Shown: positions 54,695 to 64,000 of the stretch, piece by piece
How the letters are laid out: each line of letters starts with the position of its first letter
Numbering within the stretch: position 1 is the first letter of the stretch
DNA from: Fagopyrum homotropicum
Taxonomy: Eukaryota; Streptophyta; Magnoliopsida; Caryophyllales; Polygonaceae
Length of the DNA: 64,000 nucleotides
Assembly: GCA_033239125.1 (NCBI GenBank)
Contig: BSWB01000007.1
Coordinates: 104,769,582-104,833,581, forward strand
Direction: 5' to 3'
Program-made: the position numbers and the translations under genes
The notes under the pieces: model-generated
What the model saw: only the letters and a program-made list of their open reading frames with translations
What the model was told of the DNA's origin: nothing
Databases searched by the model: none

Positions 54695-57075
54695 GGGCGA
54701 TTTCAATGTCATTAGTTGTTTGGTGGAACGCTAGGGGGCTCTAATAGACTACAAAGAGACTCTATTGCGATCGGTGAATGAATCAATTCTACACAGTTGG
54801 TCGATCTAGGGTTCTAGGGTTCTCCTTTCACATGGGTGCGTGGTGCTGACGCTGATACCAGAATTTCTAAAAGGCTTCATAGGGTTCTCATGTCCTCGGA
54901 TGGTAGAATTAGATGACCGGAATCTAGTGTGCGTCACCTTCCCAGACTTTCGTCGGATCAACCCCTTAATCATCTCTTTTGAGAGCCTGACGAAGTGTAA
55001 CCCTAAGAGGAGACCCTTTAGGTTTCAGGCGGCTTGGTTTACGCACTCGGATTTTAGGCGCTTGATCGAGGCATCCTAGGACAACATGGCCATTCTCCCT
55101 TGGGCTCTACAAAAACTGCAGCTCATCTCAAAAAATGGAATATGGATGAGTTTGGTGATATCTATGCTAGGAAGGAGGCTTTGATACAACAACTCGATGA
55201 ACTTAGTATGGAGCTAGTGACAAGGGTTTCTTCCTCTCTTCTGGTCATTGAGGCTACAGTGAGGGAGCAACTTGAGTTGACATTGGCTCGGGAATAGACC
55301 TTATGGAGCCAAAAAGCCCGCCAAGACTGGCTTGTTCATGGTGATAGGAATACCAAATTCTTTCACCTATAAACCATTGTACACAAACATTTTTATCGAA
55401 TCGAAGCGCTCAAAATGGCTTATGGAAGTTGGTGCTCTGATACTGCAATACTAGAGGTCCATGCGCAAAATTTCTACAAGGAGCTCTATGGCCCGTGTAA
55501 TCTCCCACCTCTCGGACAAATTTCGACGGGAGACTTTCCTTCATTGTTGGTTGAACGCGATCCGAGCTGAGCAAGACTTGCGGCGATGACAAAATTATGG
55601 TGGCCTTGAAGGATATGGGGTCGTTGAAGGCTCCCGGACCGGACAGCTTCCATCCTATTTTCTACAAAAACTGTTGGTCACGGTGGGTAGCTCCTTGCTT
55701 AGTTTTGTGAAGAAATTTATCTCCAACGGTCACCTCCCCAATGGCTCTAACGAAACCCTCATTGTTCTGATTGGTAAAGTGGTTAAACCCCAAACCATTA
55801 ACCAATTCCGACCCATTAGTCTGTGCAATGTGAGCTACAAAGTAATCAAAAAGATTCTTGCTAATCGCCTCAAAGGGGTGATGGATCATTTGGTTTCACC
55901 TATGCAGTCTAGCTTTATCCCTGGTAGAATGATTTCTGATAATATTGTCATTGTCCACGAAGCAATCCACTCTATGAAATGGAAGAAAGGTCACAAAGGT
56001 TGGATGATTTTGAAGCTGGATCTCGAAAAGGCATACAATATGCTTAGGTGGGAGTTCATTGTCGAAACTCTCCATGAGGTTGGCCTGGGTTCACGCTGGG
56101 TAAACTAGATATCTGCCTGCCCCTCTACGGTATCTATGAAGGTGCTTTGGTATGGGGGAGCGACTGTTGGTTTCCCTATGTCTCGCAGTCTTAGATAGGG
56201 TGATTCATTGTCTTCATATATCTTTGTCCTTTCTCTGGAGAGATTGAGTCATATGATAGAGAAAGTGGTGACTGAGAGGGATTGGAAGCCGAAGAAGTTG
56301 TCAAGAGGGGGGCCGATTATTTCTCACCTTCTCATTGCCGACGATATACTCTTGTTTGCAGAAGCCTCAGTGTCACAACCTAATATTGCCCGGGAAATTC
56401 TTGAGAAGTTTTGTGGAGCATCGGGGGAGCGTGTGAGCCTAGCCAAGTCTAAACTTTATGTTTCTCAAAATGTTGAAGGTAACTTGGAACGGGTCCTTAG
56501 TGACTTATGTGGGATTCCGTCTACTAGGACCCTTGGGAAGTATCGTGGTATTCAGATCCTTCATGATAGGGTCTCGAGCTCCTCTTTCCAGCCCCTTGTG
56601 GATTGGGTCTCTAAAAGACTTGCGGGATGGAAGGCAAATTCTTTAAGCATTGCCGGTAGAGCTACTCAAGTTAAATCGGTTCTCTCTACGATTCTTGTTT
56701 ATCATATGAACACTATCCTACTCCCCAACAAAGTGTAGAGTAATCTTGATAAAATGTGTAGAGATTCTCTTTGGGGTAGCTCTCCGGGGAATCACAGGCT
56801 ACACCTTCTGGCGTGGGAGAAGGTCTGTCAACGTAAATACGAGGGGGTGTTAGGCCTCGGGAAAGCTTCGGATATGAATCTGGCTATAGAACGGGGTGGC
56901 CACTAGAGCTTCGGAGTTTTGGAAGCAATTCTTTCATCTAGAAAGGCATCGTTACTGCATATAATAATGTCATTGCCCCTCACATTGGATGGAGCATCAA
57001 GGACGGCCGTACGACGGCTTTTTGGGTTGATTGCTTGGTTGATAATGGCCCCCTGGAACATTTTTGTCACCCTCT
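54695..57075 (+). pseudogene. LINE ORF2, endonuclease end and reverse transcriptase, truncated
   Basis: It resumes with GGDFNVISC, the catalytic region of the endonuclease, and then GSPFTWVRG. RT text starts near 55600 (SLKAPGPDSFHPIFYKN) and continues NQFRPISLCNVSYKVIKKIL, ANRLKGVMDHLVSP, QSSFIPGRMISDNI, LKLDLEKAYNMLRWEF and the catalytic SHLLIADDILLFAEA (family FADD; here IADD). RGIQILHDRVS and LSIAGRATQVKSVLS follow, and then a C-terminal IAPHIGWSIKDGRTTAFWVD. Stops and frame changes occur, for example at 56106, 56193 and 56736. It ends where LTR L begins, so the tail and 3' end are missing. Confidence 0.88.
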
Positions 57076-57119
57076 TGTATGAGCCTAGTTGCTTAGTTGT
57101 TGTGAGAGTGTGCAGAGGG

Positions 57120-57240
57120 CCAGGATTATGCCTGAGCCGCCCCTGCGTGACCCAAAGGGTGCCCCTGCGCCTAGCCTGGACCGCCCCTGCAGCTCACAGG
57201 GTCCGCCCCTGCGGCTCACAGGGTCCGCCCCTGCGGTTTA
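57120..57240 (+). repeat. GC-rich CCGCCCCTGCG tandem repeats
   Basis: Units of about 23 bp such as GCTCACAGGGTCCGCCCCTG are repeated between 57150 and 57235. A second cluster with ACCGCCCCTGCGCCA-like units is at about 57784-57850. They stand out in otherwise AT-rich DNA. Confidence 0.8.
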
Positions 57241-58873
57241 TGGTGTGTTGTAGCTGTTTTTTTTACCCGAGCTTTGCTTTATGACCCATCTTTCCTTTAT
57301 ATTTCCTTCTTCCTTCAGATGGGGTTTCCTCCATCTCTTTCCTGCTCCATCTCTCTCTCTCCCTACGCTCTTCTTCTTCTCCTCTCTTCTCCTTTGGATC
57401 TCTTCATGATCCATGTGTGAGTTTTGTGAGTTTTGAGAGCCTTTTGTGCTTGGCTTATTGATGAGTGTTGATGTGTTGCTGATATGCTTGTTGTTAGCCA
57501 GCATTGAGGTTGTGATGGTATTCTGCTCTTGTTTAGATTCAGCTTGGTGAGATCTCTCTCTTTCTTCCCTTTCTTTCTTCTTTTCTTCCTTTCTATGTTC
57601 TTTCCTTTCTCCTTAGCTTAAGATCCACAAGACTGATCTTGTGGCAACCTTGATTGACTTCTTCTGATGTATATATGTGTGTTGGGATGCTGGCTGAAAG
57701 AGGAGTGAAGAGACCGATTGAAGAAGAAAAGAGGAGCTGAATTGGTGTGTCTCTGCACACCAGCAGCACCTGCGCCATCTCTGGACCGCCCCTGCGCCAG
57801 CAGTGAGCCGCCCCTACGCCATCTCCTAACCGCCCCTTCGCCACCTGCACCAGCTTGGTGTTGCACTTGGTTCTGCAGGTGTGTTGCTTCTAGGCTTTCC
57901 TTATGATGCCTTTGTTCCTTCCTTACCTAGTATGAGTGTATAGGATCATGCTAGATGTGTGAGGATGTGTTTGGTTGAGTTTATGATCGGTTTATGTCTA
58001 GTACGACTTTAAGGACTTAGGTTGATGTTGATTGAGGTTGTAAGGTTGAGTAAGATCCTCATGGATCCCTTTGGGTCTAGGTCGGACCCCTTTGATGAAT
58101 GGAGATTGATATATCTGTATGCCTTGTTATTAGGCAGTGCCCCTCTCTCAGAATTGGAGGTTGTTGTGGTTGAGCTATGTACGAGGTTGAGGTAAGTCTG
58201 TAGGACGTACTTAGCTACCATCCCTATATTTGGGTGTTTGCATGAGTGGTGTATGCTTATTATGTTGCTATGATAGCATGAGATGTCGTTTATACCGACC
58301 TATGTTTTATATGGTTTGCCCCGTATGCGTGGCTGTGATAACCTTTCCCTTTCATCCCGCCGTGGAGTCTGGGAAGTTCTCTTGAGTCAGGTCAGACATG
58401 GTATACGGGGAGGGCACAACACCACTCCCATAGGGTACACGAGTTGTGTGATCGATTCCACTCCAGATGGCTAGCAAGCTCAGAGGCGAGGATGTATTCG
58501 CCCTCGTGTCACATATTTTCATCTATGGATATACATATATACAATTTGAGCGAATGACCAGTATATAAAGATGATAAAATGGGTAAATGTGTGATAGCAT
58601 GTTGATGTGTTTATCTTTCATGATTGTGTTTGTGCTTATGCATTTCCTCATATATGTTTGGTTAGCTAACGGTTTAATACCGTGTTGTAGATTTTACAGG
58701 TTAGGCGTTGCTGAGTGATCTGGCAGGGTGACATGCCGAGGACTCTCGTATATTAGGTGGTTGGTTTGGGTTTGTTGTGTTTCTCTCCTACTTGAGGATG
58801 AACTTTTGTACCTCCTGTTTGAGGACTCTCGTATATTAGGCGTTGCTGAGTGATCTGGCAGGGTGACATGCCG

Positions 58874-59458
58874 TGATTTAGGCGATCTTTTGACGAGTCT
58901 TTATTTGCCACGATATTTACGTAATGGGCCTGAACGGTTATTTCCTTCCCGTCTTATAAAAAGGTCAGAAAAGAGAGTTTTTGGTATCCGCGCTTACGCC
59001 CGCTTACTCTCGCAACATTTGCATTGGATCTCGCGGAGACGCTGACGGCCGCTTACCTTGCTTGGAGCATTCTTGCCTAGGGTTGATTGAAGATCGCCGA
59101 AGGTTTAGCCTCTTTCTTAGGTTTTGATATTGAAGACGGATTGACAACCTGTTCTTCATACTTACCTTAGATTCTTGTGAGGTTTTATGTTATACATTCT
59201 GAATCCATAAAACATTGCTTCTTGTGTTTCGGATTTGAGAATTGGTTTTTAAGGTTTATTGAGTATTCGAGGGTTTTCATCTTTCATTCTCTTTGATTTG
59301 AATATTGATATTATGACAATGGTTATTGGCTAAAACCCTGTGATCGATACTCTAGAATATTTGCTAATCTACGCCGATCCGTACACTGCGGGTTCGCTTG
59401 CCTTTATTCTAGTTTTATAAATTTAAGACTTGATTGCACGCACGTTTTAGGGCAAACA
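58874..59458 (+). repeat. LTR M, Athila/Tat-type solo LTR or fragment
   Basis: It is 585 bp, starting TGATTTAGGCG and ending GGGCAAACA. A TATA box (TTATAAAAAG, about 58954-58963) and CCGTACACTGCGGGTTCGC near the end (shared with the LTR of element A) support the LTR call. The flanks differ (TGCCG and AGATC), so there is no target duplication. The host LTR has lost sequence here and carries a partial duplication of about 120 bp just before it. Confidence 0.7.
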
Positions 59459-59509
59459 AGATCCTAACCCAATGTGACAACTCGAGTCCCGCGGATTCGG
59501 GGTGTTATA

Positions 59510-59732
59510 GAGTTGGTATCAGAGCCTAGGTTGACAACAATGGCACTTGCTACCTGCAATGAGGTTTGATAGGTAAAATAAACAGAGCCCACATGGGATC
59601 TGACGTTTTAAAATGTTTTTGGTTTTAAGTGTGGTTTTGGGTTAGAATGTACGAGAAGTCGTCACCTCTGCCATGGATCTTAGCAGCGTAGATATGTATA
59701 TATATCTGTGTGTATAATAGATTGTGTGGATG

Positions 59733-59822
<90 letters not shown>

Positions 59823-59872
59823 ACATATGGCATATATATAGCCTTGTAAGTTTAGGTGCTTATATCCTACAG
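59510..59872 (+). other. element N leader with long (TA)n
   Basis: It opens with the primer site and matches the leader of element C (GACAACAATGGCACTTGCTACC). A (TA)n of about 87 bases at 59732-59818 expands the position where C has only short TATATA text. The Ile/Tyr-repeat frames across it are artefacts. Confidence 0.85.
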
Positions 59873-60690
59873 ATGGCTCAGACTAGAGTAGTATCTGTAG
59901 TGGGACGAGGTAGGGGTACACCCCCTCTTCCTCCAGTCACGTCAAGTCAGGGACCAGTTTCCGTTGTTGGTTCGCCTATGGCAGAGAACGAGTTTGAAGA
60001 GGCTGATCGTGTCTCCATGAGCAGATCTGAGTTTCAAGAATATATGCAGCAAGTATATCAGGTTGTAAAGCGGGAAGACCTACACCGGATTTACCAATGT
60101 CGGTAAGACCAATTGAAGCTTCGGGATCAGAGAAGAAGCAATGGATTGGATCAGTTAGTGAAGAAGCAAAGATGATGAATGGTGAACCCAGTCAGATGTC
60201 AGGACGATCAAGTGGTCTTATGGCCATGAAGGCGACTGGCAAGGAACTACAGTGTTTTAATTGTGCGAAGTTTGGACACCAGCGAGCTGTGTGCCCAAAG
60301 GCGCCCATCATATGCTTTACGTATGGTAAAGTAGGGCATAGAGCAAAGTTCTGTCGACAGGGCAAGGCGTTGCCTTTACCAACTCCTTATCGGTGTAAGA
60401 TCATGAAAGGTGGACGACAAAGATCAAGATACCCTTTAGTTGCACAGGGTACAAGGATGGGACGATTATGTTTCAACTGTGGTTATCCAGATCATTTGCG
60501 TTCTGTGTGCCCTTTGGTACCGATAGCTTGCTTCACCTGTGGTAAACTACGCCATCTGGCCTCTTTCTATCAGCAAGGTAATGTTTCTTCTCAACAAGAC
60601 CTTCCTCTTTCCGGTACAGAAAGAGTGGAAGTGGAGGCTATGGCAACGACCTCAGTAATACCTGATGAGCTTGGATCCGAGATTGAATGA
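59873..60690 (+). pseudogene. element N gag, internally deleted, with duplicated zinc knuckles
   Basis: ATG 59873 (MAQTRVVSVVGRGRG) starts a gag like that of C, through ADRVSMSRSEFQEY. A stop and frame change follow near 60100. The central gag core (about 500 bp in C) is missing. Then come four knuckles in two pairs: CFNCAKFGHQRAVC and CFTYGKVGHRAKFC (about 60252-60352), then CFNCGYPDHLRSVC and CFTCGKLRHLASFY (about 60468-60572). Element C has only one pair. In each of N's pairs the second knuckle has lost one Cys to Tyr. Not functional. Confidence 0.82.
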
Positions 60691-63600
60691 TGCTATACAG
60701 TGGAGCTTCTGGTGTTAGCTGCACAGGTACCATTCTTGTTAATGGTTTACCTAGTGGAGTTTTGTTTGTTGTGAGTGCTATGCACTTCTTGTCTTTCGAT
60801 GCATACGTTAATAGTGGACTGTGGAAACAATAGGAGATAGATTTTCCTTTACAGGATTACCTGTTAGGGGTCTGAGGTACCCGTGAGACATGTGTTTGTC
60901 TTATTCATTCAGGGATGTGTGTATGGTTATAGACCTCTTTGTCATGTTGTAGGTGCATGAGGAAGTCACTATGTGTATGATTTGGATGAATAGATATCAT
61001 GTCATGTTGGATATCAATTGGAAGGTTATTACAGTTTCTATTGAGATCGATTTAATAGAGGTTTTCCAAGGCTACGACCTTTGGAGAGATGAGTTTTGTT
61101 ATTAATGCCATATGAGCAGTGAAGATGACAACACAAGAGGTGATGTTTTCTGATGTTATACCATGAAGAAGAAAGTTCTACGTTGGAAGATGTTCTAGTG
61201 GTTTATGAGTTTATAGACGTGTTACTGAATCGTTTAGTTACCACCTCAGCAGAGTGTGGACATGGTTATCGAGTTGAAGTATGATACGACACTGATTGGG
61301 AAGGCCATACTATATGGTTCTTGTTTGGATATCTTAACTGAGAACTTGAAGAGTTGACTGATACGGGCTTCTTTTGCCCTAGTAGTTTCTATGTTCTGTA
61401 TTGACGACGTGAGGGGTTAGCTTCAAGAAGCAATTGTGTTTTCAAGATTTCCTTGCGCTCAGGATATCACCAATGGAGGGCGAGAGAGCAAGATGTACAT
61501 AGGACAACCTTTTATACCATTATGGACACTACGAGTTGTAGTGGTGCCATTTGGGGCTGATGGATGCCTTAACAGTCTTCAGGGAGTTAATGAATAGTAT
61601 CTTCATTGATTTCCTTGATTTGGTTGTAGTGATTTTCATTGATGACATATTGGTATACTCTCATAGTTGAGAGTGGTAGACCGATCGTCTAAGGACTGTT
61701 CTGCAGATTTCGAGAGGTAGGGAGTTGTATGCTATGCTTCCTAAGTACGAGTTGGGATGCCAGTGGTAGCCTTCTTAGGCCATGTTGTTCCCGTCAGTGG
61801 GATCATGATTGACCTGGTGAGGATTAAGCATGTTATAACCTGGAAGATACTGATGAACATTAAGGAATGCCTAGTTTTCTCGGCTCAGCCGATTACTACC
61901 AATGCTTGAAGGAAGAATTTTATGTGAATGTGTATCTACTTATGAGTCTTTTGAGAAAGACCACGAGATGGGTGTTGTCAAGTAATATACCAGAGCTTTG
62001 AAGAGTTAAAGAGGCATTTGACCTCTGCTTCCATTCTATCATAGTCAGAAGATTTTGGGATCCCGTGATTTACGGTGATACATCCCAACTAAGTTGAGAC
62101 GTGTATTACTACAGAGGAATAGAGTTATTGACATGTGTGTCTACAGTTGAAGGAGTAGGAGGAGAGCTACTTGATGCATGATCAAGAGTAGCCATGGTAC
62201 TTCAAGCCTTGAAGATTTGAAGGTAGTGCCTACATGATATCTCATGTTAATTTTTCACAGACCAGAGGAGTCTGAAGTGCGTTTTACGCCATGGGAGTTG
62301 AATAACCACTAGCGTTGAGGGCTCGAAGTGATCAAGACTTAAACCTGGAGATTTCATATCATTCAGTGAAGTTGAAAGTTGTTACTAACCACTTGGACGG
62401 GAAGACGTCTCGAGAGAAGACAATTGTGAGACTGACAGCTCAGCCTCAGTTCACGGAGATCTAGTTTGGCTAGAGTTGGACAATCAGTTCCTTAATAAAC
62501 ATACCCAGTTATACCTAGAGGTTTCACTTGGTCTGTTGGATGAGATCCAGCAAAAGCAGGGGACCTGCCTGACTTTGATGAGGTTTAGAGAGGAAATGTC
62601 TCGTAATGAGGCACCACAGTTCTTCATTGGAGTAGATGGAATGATGAAGTGTCATGACCACTTTTGTGTACCTGCTGATGCAGAGTAGAGACCGAGAATC
62701 TTACTGTACACTCACTGCACATCTTATTCAGTACATCCAGGTTTGAGTAAGATGTACCCTGAGGTGAAACAATTATATCGATGTTGAAGATTGAAGTCGA
62801 TGTGACCAGATTTGCGATACAGTGTGTAACCTGTCAGTAGGTCCAGATGAAGCATTACTGACCTAGGGATGAGCTCCATCCATTACCAGTGCAGTAATGG
62901 AATTAGGGAGGACATCTCTATGGATCTTGTGATGGAATTGAGGCTCGGTAGGAGTTTTGATGTACCTGAATTGTTGATGACAGATTAATAAAACCGGCAA
63001 GTTTCATTCCTACCAAAAAGACATGGCCAGAAAATGAATTGGCTGAGGAGTACACTAGACAGATAGTGAGACTCCCTAGTGTACGAGAACGATCATCTCT
63101 GATCGAGATGGATATTTTTATTTGAGATTTTGGGCAGCAGATGCAGACTGCCTTGTGGACGAATCTATACTTTATGACTACGTTTCACCCCCAGACAGAT
63201 GGTCAGTGAGAGAGGACCATCTAAACCTTGAGAATCTATTATGAGTTGTAAGTTGGATTGGAAGCATGGATGGTTAGATTACCTCCCATTAATGAGTTTA
63301 TTAAATGACAATGATGGATGTGCATTTTTTTTGGGATGGCCCTATGAGGCAATATATAGACATAGATGTCGTATACCTTTATGCTAGAATTGACCTAGCA
63401 ATATTAGTGGAATAACACCTGATCAGATTCGGGATTTTATGGTTCAAGTAACGCTGAATAGAGAAAGAATGCTGGCTGTATAGAGTCGCCAGATATCATA
63501 TGCAAACAAGAGGCGTTGACCTCTAAAGTTCAAGTGAGGGATTCATGTTTGGCTGAGAGTATCTCCGCTATAAAATGTTAGATGTGTTGGCATAAAAGGA

Positions 63601-63980
63601 AAACTAAGTTTCCAATATGTCGGTTTATTTGAGATCTTGATCAATTTTTGTGAGGCAGCATGATGTTAGCTTTGCCTCTGAGGTCAAGGGATATCTACCT
63701 AGTGGTTCATGTTCTCAACTGAGGAAGTATATACCAAATTTGAGACACTTTGTGAGTTATGATGATTTGGTGGTTGAGTCCAACCACACATTTGTTGGGC
63801 ATTCGGTTACATTCTTAGAATGAGATATGAGACGCTTGCATTCGAAATACATCCCCATATTGAGGGCATCGTGGTCAAGATGAGGACCTGAAGAGGCTAT
63901 GTAAGAAACTGAGGATAGTATCCTGAGGGACTATCTAGAGTATATGTTGGGACAGACCCCACTTGTGGGAGCACGAGTAG
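60691..63980 (+). pseudogene. element N pol, remnants of protease to chromodomain
   Basis: DNA-level colinearity with element C pol is clear throughout: protease (about 60700-61100), RT (about 61200-61780, with FIDDILVYS-like text at 61640-61670), RNase H (about 61990-62420), the integrase zinc finger (62476-62840; LGLLDEIQQKQGTCLTLMRF is the best frame), the core (to 63300, with HPQTDGQ-like text at about 63190) and the C-terminus (SYDDLVVESNHT-like, about 63755-63790; chromodomain remnant to 63930). Small insertions and deletions break every domain. No product is possible. Confidence 0.8.
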
Positions 63981-64000
63981 ACCTTAGTGCTATCTTGATG

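Larger units (their letters stand above)
19862..57075 (+). mobile_element. L1-like LINE, split by three insertions, 3' end lost
   Basis: Its own sequence is 19862-20684, 21960-22240, 44036-45055 and 54695-57075, about 4.5 kb. It has ORF1 (DUF4283-type RNA-binding region plus CCHC-like zinc knuckle) and ORF2 (endonuclease then RT), the plant L1 layout. Each interruption is bounded by a target duplication, and the ORF1 reading frame resumes correctly after the hAT and the B insertions. This proves that the pieces were once contiguous. The LINE stops at 57076 where LTR L begins; its remainder would lie beyond the window. Confidence 0.85.
57076..59509 (+). repeat. LTR L, 5' LTR of element N, rearranged
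   Basis: It probably starts TGTATGAGCC (57076) and ends GGGTGTTATA (59509). From about 58030 it matches LTRs C and D (ATGGATCCCTTTGGGTCTAG, GAGGTTGAGGTAAGTC, the CCCTTTCATCCCGCCGTGGAG block). The 5' half differs: it holds two clusters of GC-rich CCGCCCCTGCG repeats and a C/T-rich stretch (57290-57400). LTR M (58874-59458) sits inside it, replacing the piece between CATGCCG and AGATCCTAACCC. The frames at 57238-57906 are chance. Confidence 0.7.
57076..64000 (+). mobile_element. Tekay-like gypsy element N, heavily decayed, cut by the window end
   Basis: LTR L (57076-59509) is followed by a Met-type primer site (TTGGTATCAGAGCC, 59513-59526), a gag with deletions, a decayed pol and, at 63978-63980, the TAG matching the pol end of element C. 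The internal region is colinear with C but full of frameshifts, much older-looking than C. The 3' LTR would be outside the window. Confidence 0.85.

Noticed and set aside
59642..60106. Long Ile/Tyr-repeat frames on both strands
   Set aside because: They are translations of the (TA)n tract at 59732-59818, not proteins.

Overview
This window is retrotransposon-dense intergenic DNA of a flowering plant, probably a eudicot; I cannot name the species. The evidence is the set of repeat families: Ty1/copia (Tork/Tnt1-like and Ale-like), Ty3/gypsy (Athila-like and Tekay/Del-like), an L1-type LINE with a DUF4283 and zinc-knuckle ORF1, hAT and Harbinger-type DNA elements, AT-rich spacers and (TA)n tracts. 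I found no host gene, tRNA, rRNA or CRISPR array. All coding sequence belongs to mobile elements. Only two long reading frames are intact, both in one young Athila-like element.

Layout. (1) 1-8040: a minus-strand Tork-like copia element (E), cut by the window start and split by a solo gypsy LTR (D, 5095-7159). (2) 8041-14411: a broken minus-strand gypsy pol (H). It is split by a solo Athila-type LTR (G, 9749-13756, target duplication AACTC), which is itself split by a Tekay-type solo LTR (F, 11005-13431, target duplication CGACG). (3) 14412-19861: repeat arrays, a hAT fragment, an Ale-like copia 3' half and three small TIR elements, one of them nested. (4) 19862-57075: one L1-like LINE, about 4.5 kb of its own sequence, split by three insertions. 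These are a hAT element (20685-21951, target duplication CTTGAATG), a LARD-like gypsy derivative B (22241-44030, target duplication GTTGC/GTTAC), and a full-length Tekay-like element C (45056-54689, target duplication ATAGG). B's 3' LTR is in turn split by a full-length Athila-like element A (31843-43697, target duplication TGCAT). (5) 57076-64000: LTR and decayed internal region of a second Tekay-like element N, running off the window end.

The most interesting object is element A. Its LTRs are the same length (1754 bp), with about ten differences seen by eye, and its target duplication is perfect. Its gag-protease-RT-RNase H frame is uninterrupted, and so is an Athila-type second ORF. Yet there is no integrase anywhere inside it. 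It looks recently mobilised, presumably by integrase supplied in trans. It also carries many islands of a CTCGACCGAG-type dyad motif in LTRs, spacers and coding sequence alike. Other notable structures are B's composite LTR with an internal polypurine tract, and C's pol, whose premature stops all look like C-to-T decay.

All family and clade names come from motifs I recognise in the translated sequence; no search or alignment program was run.
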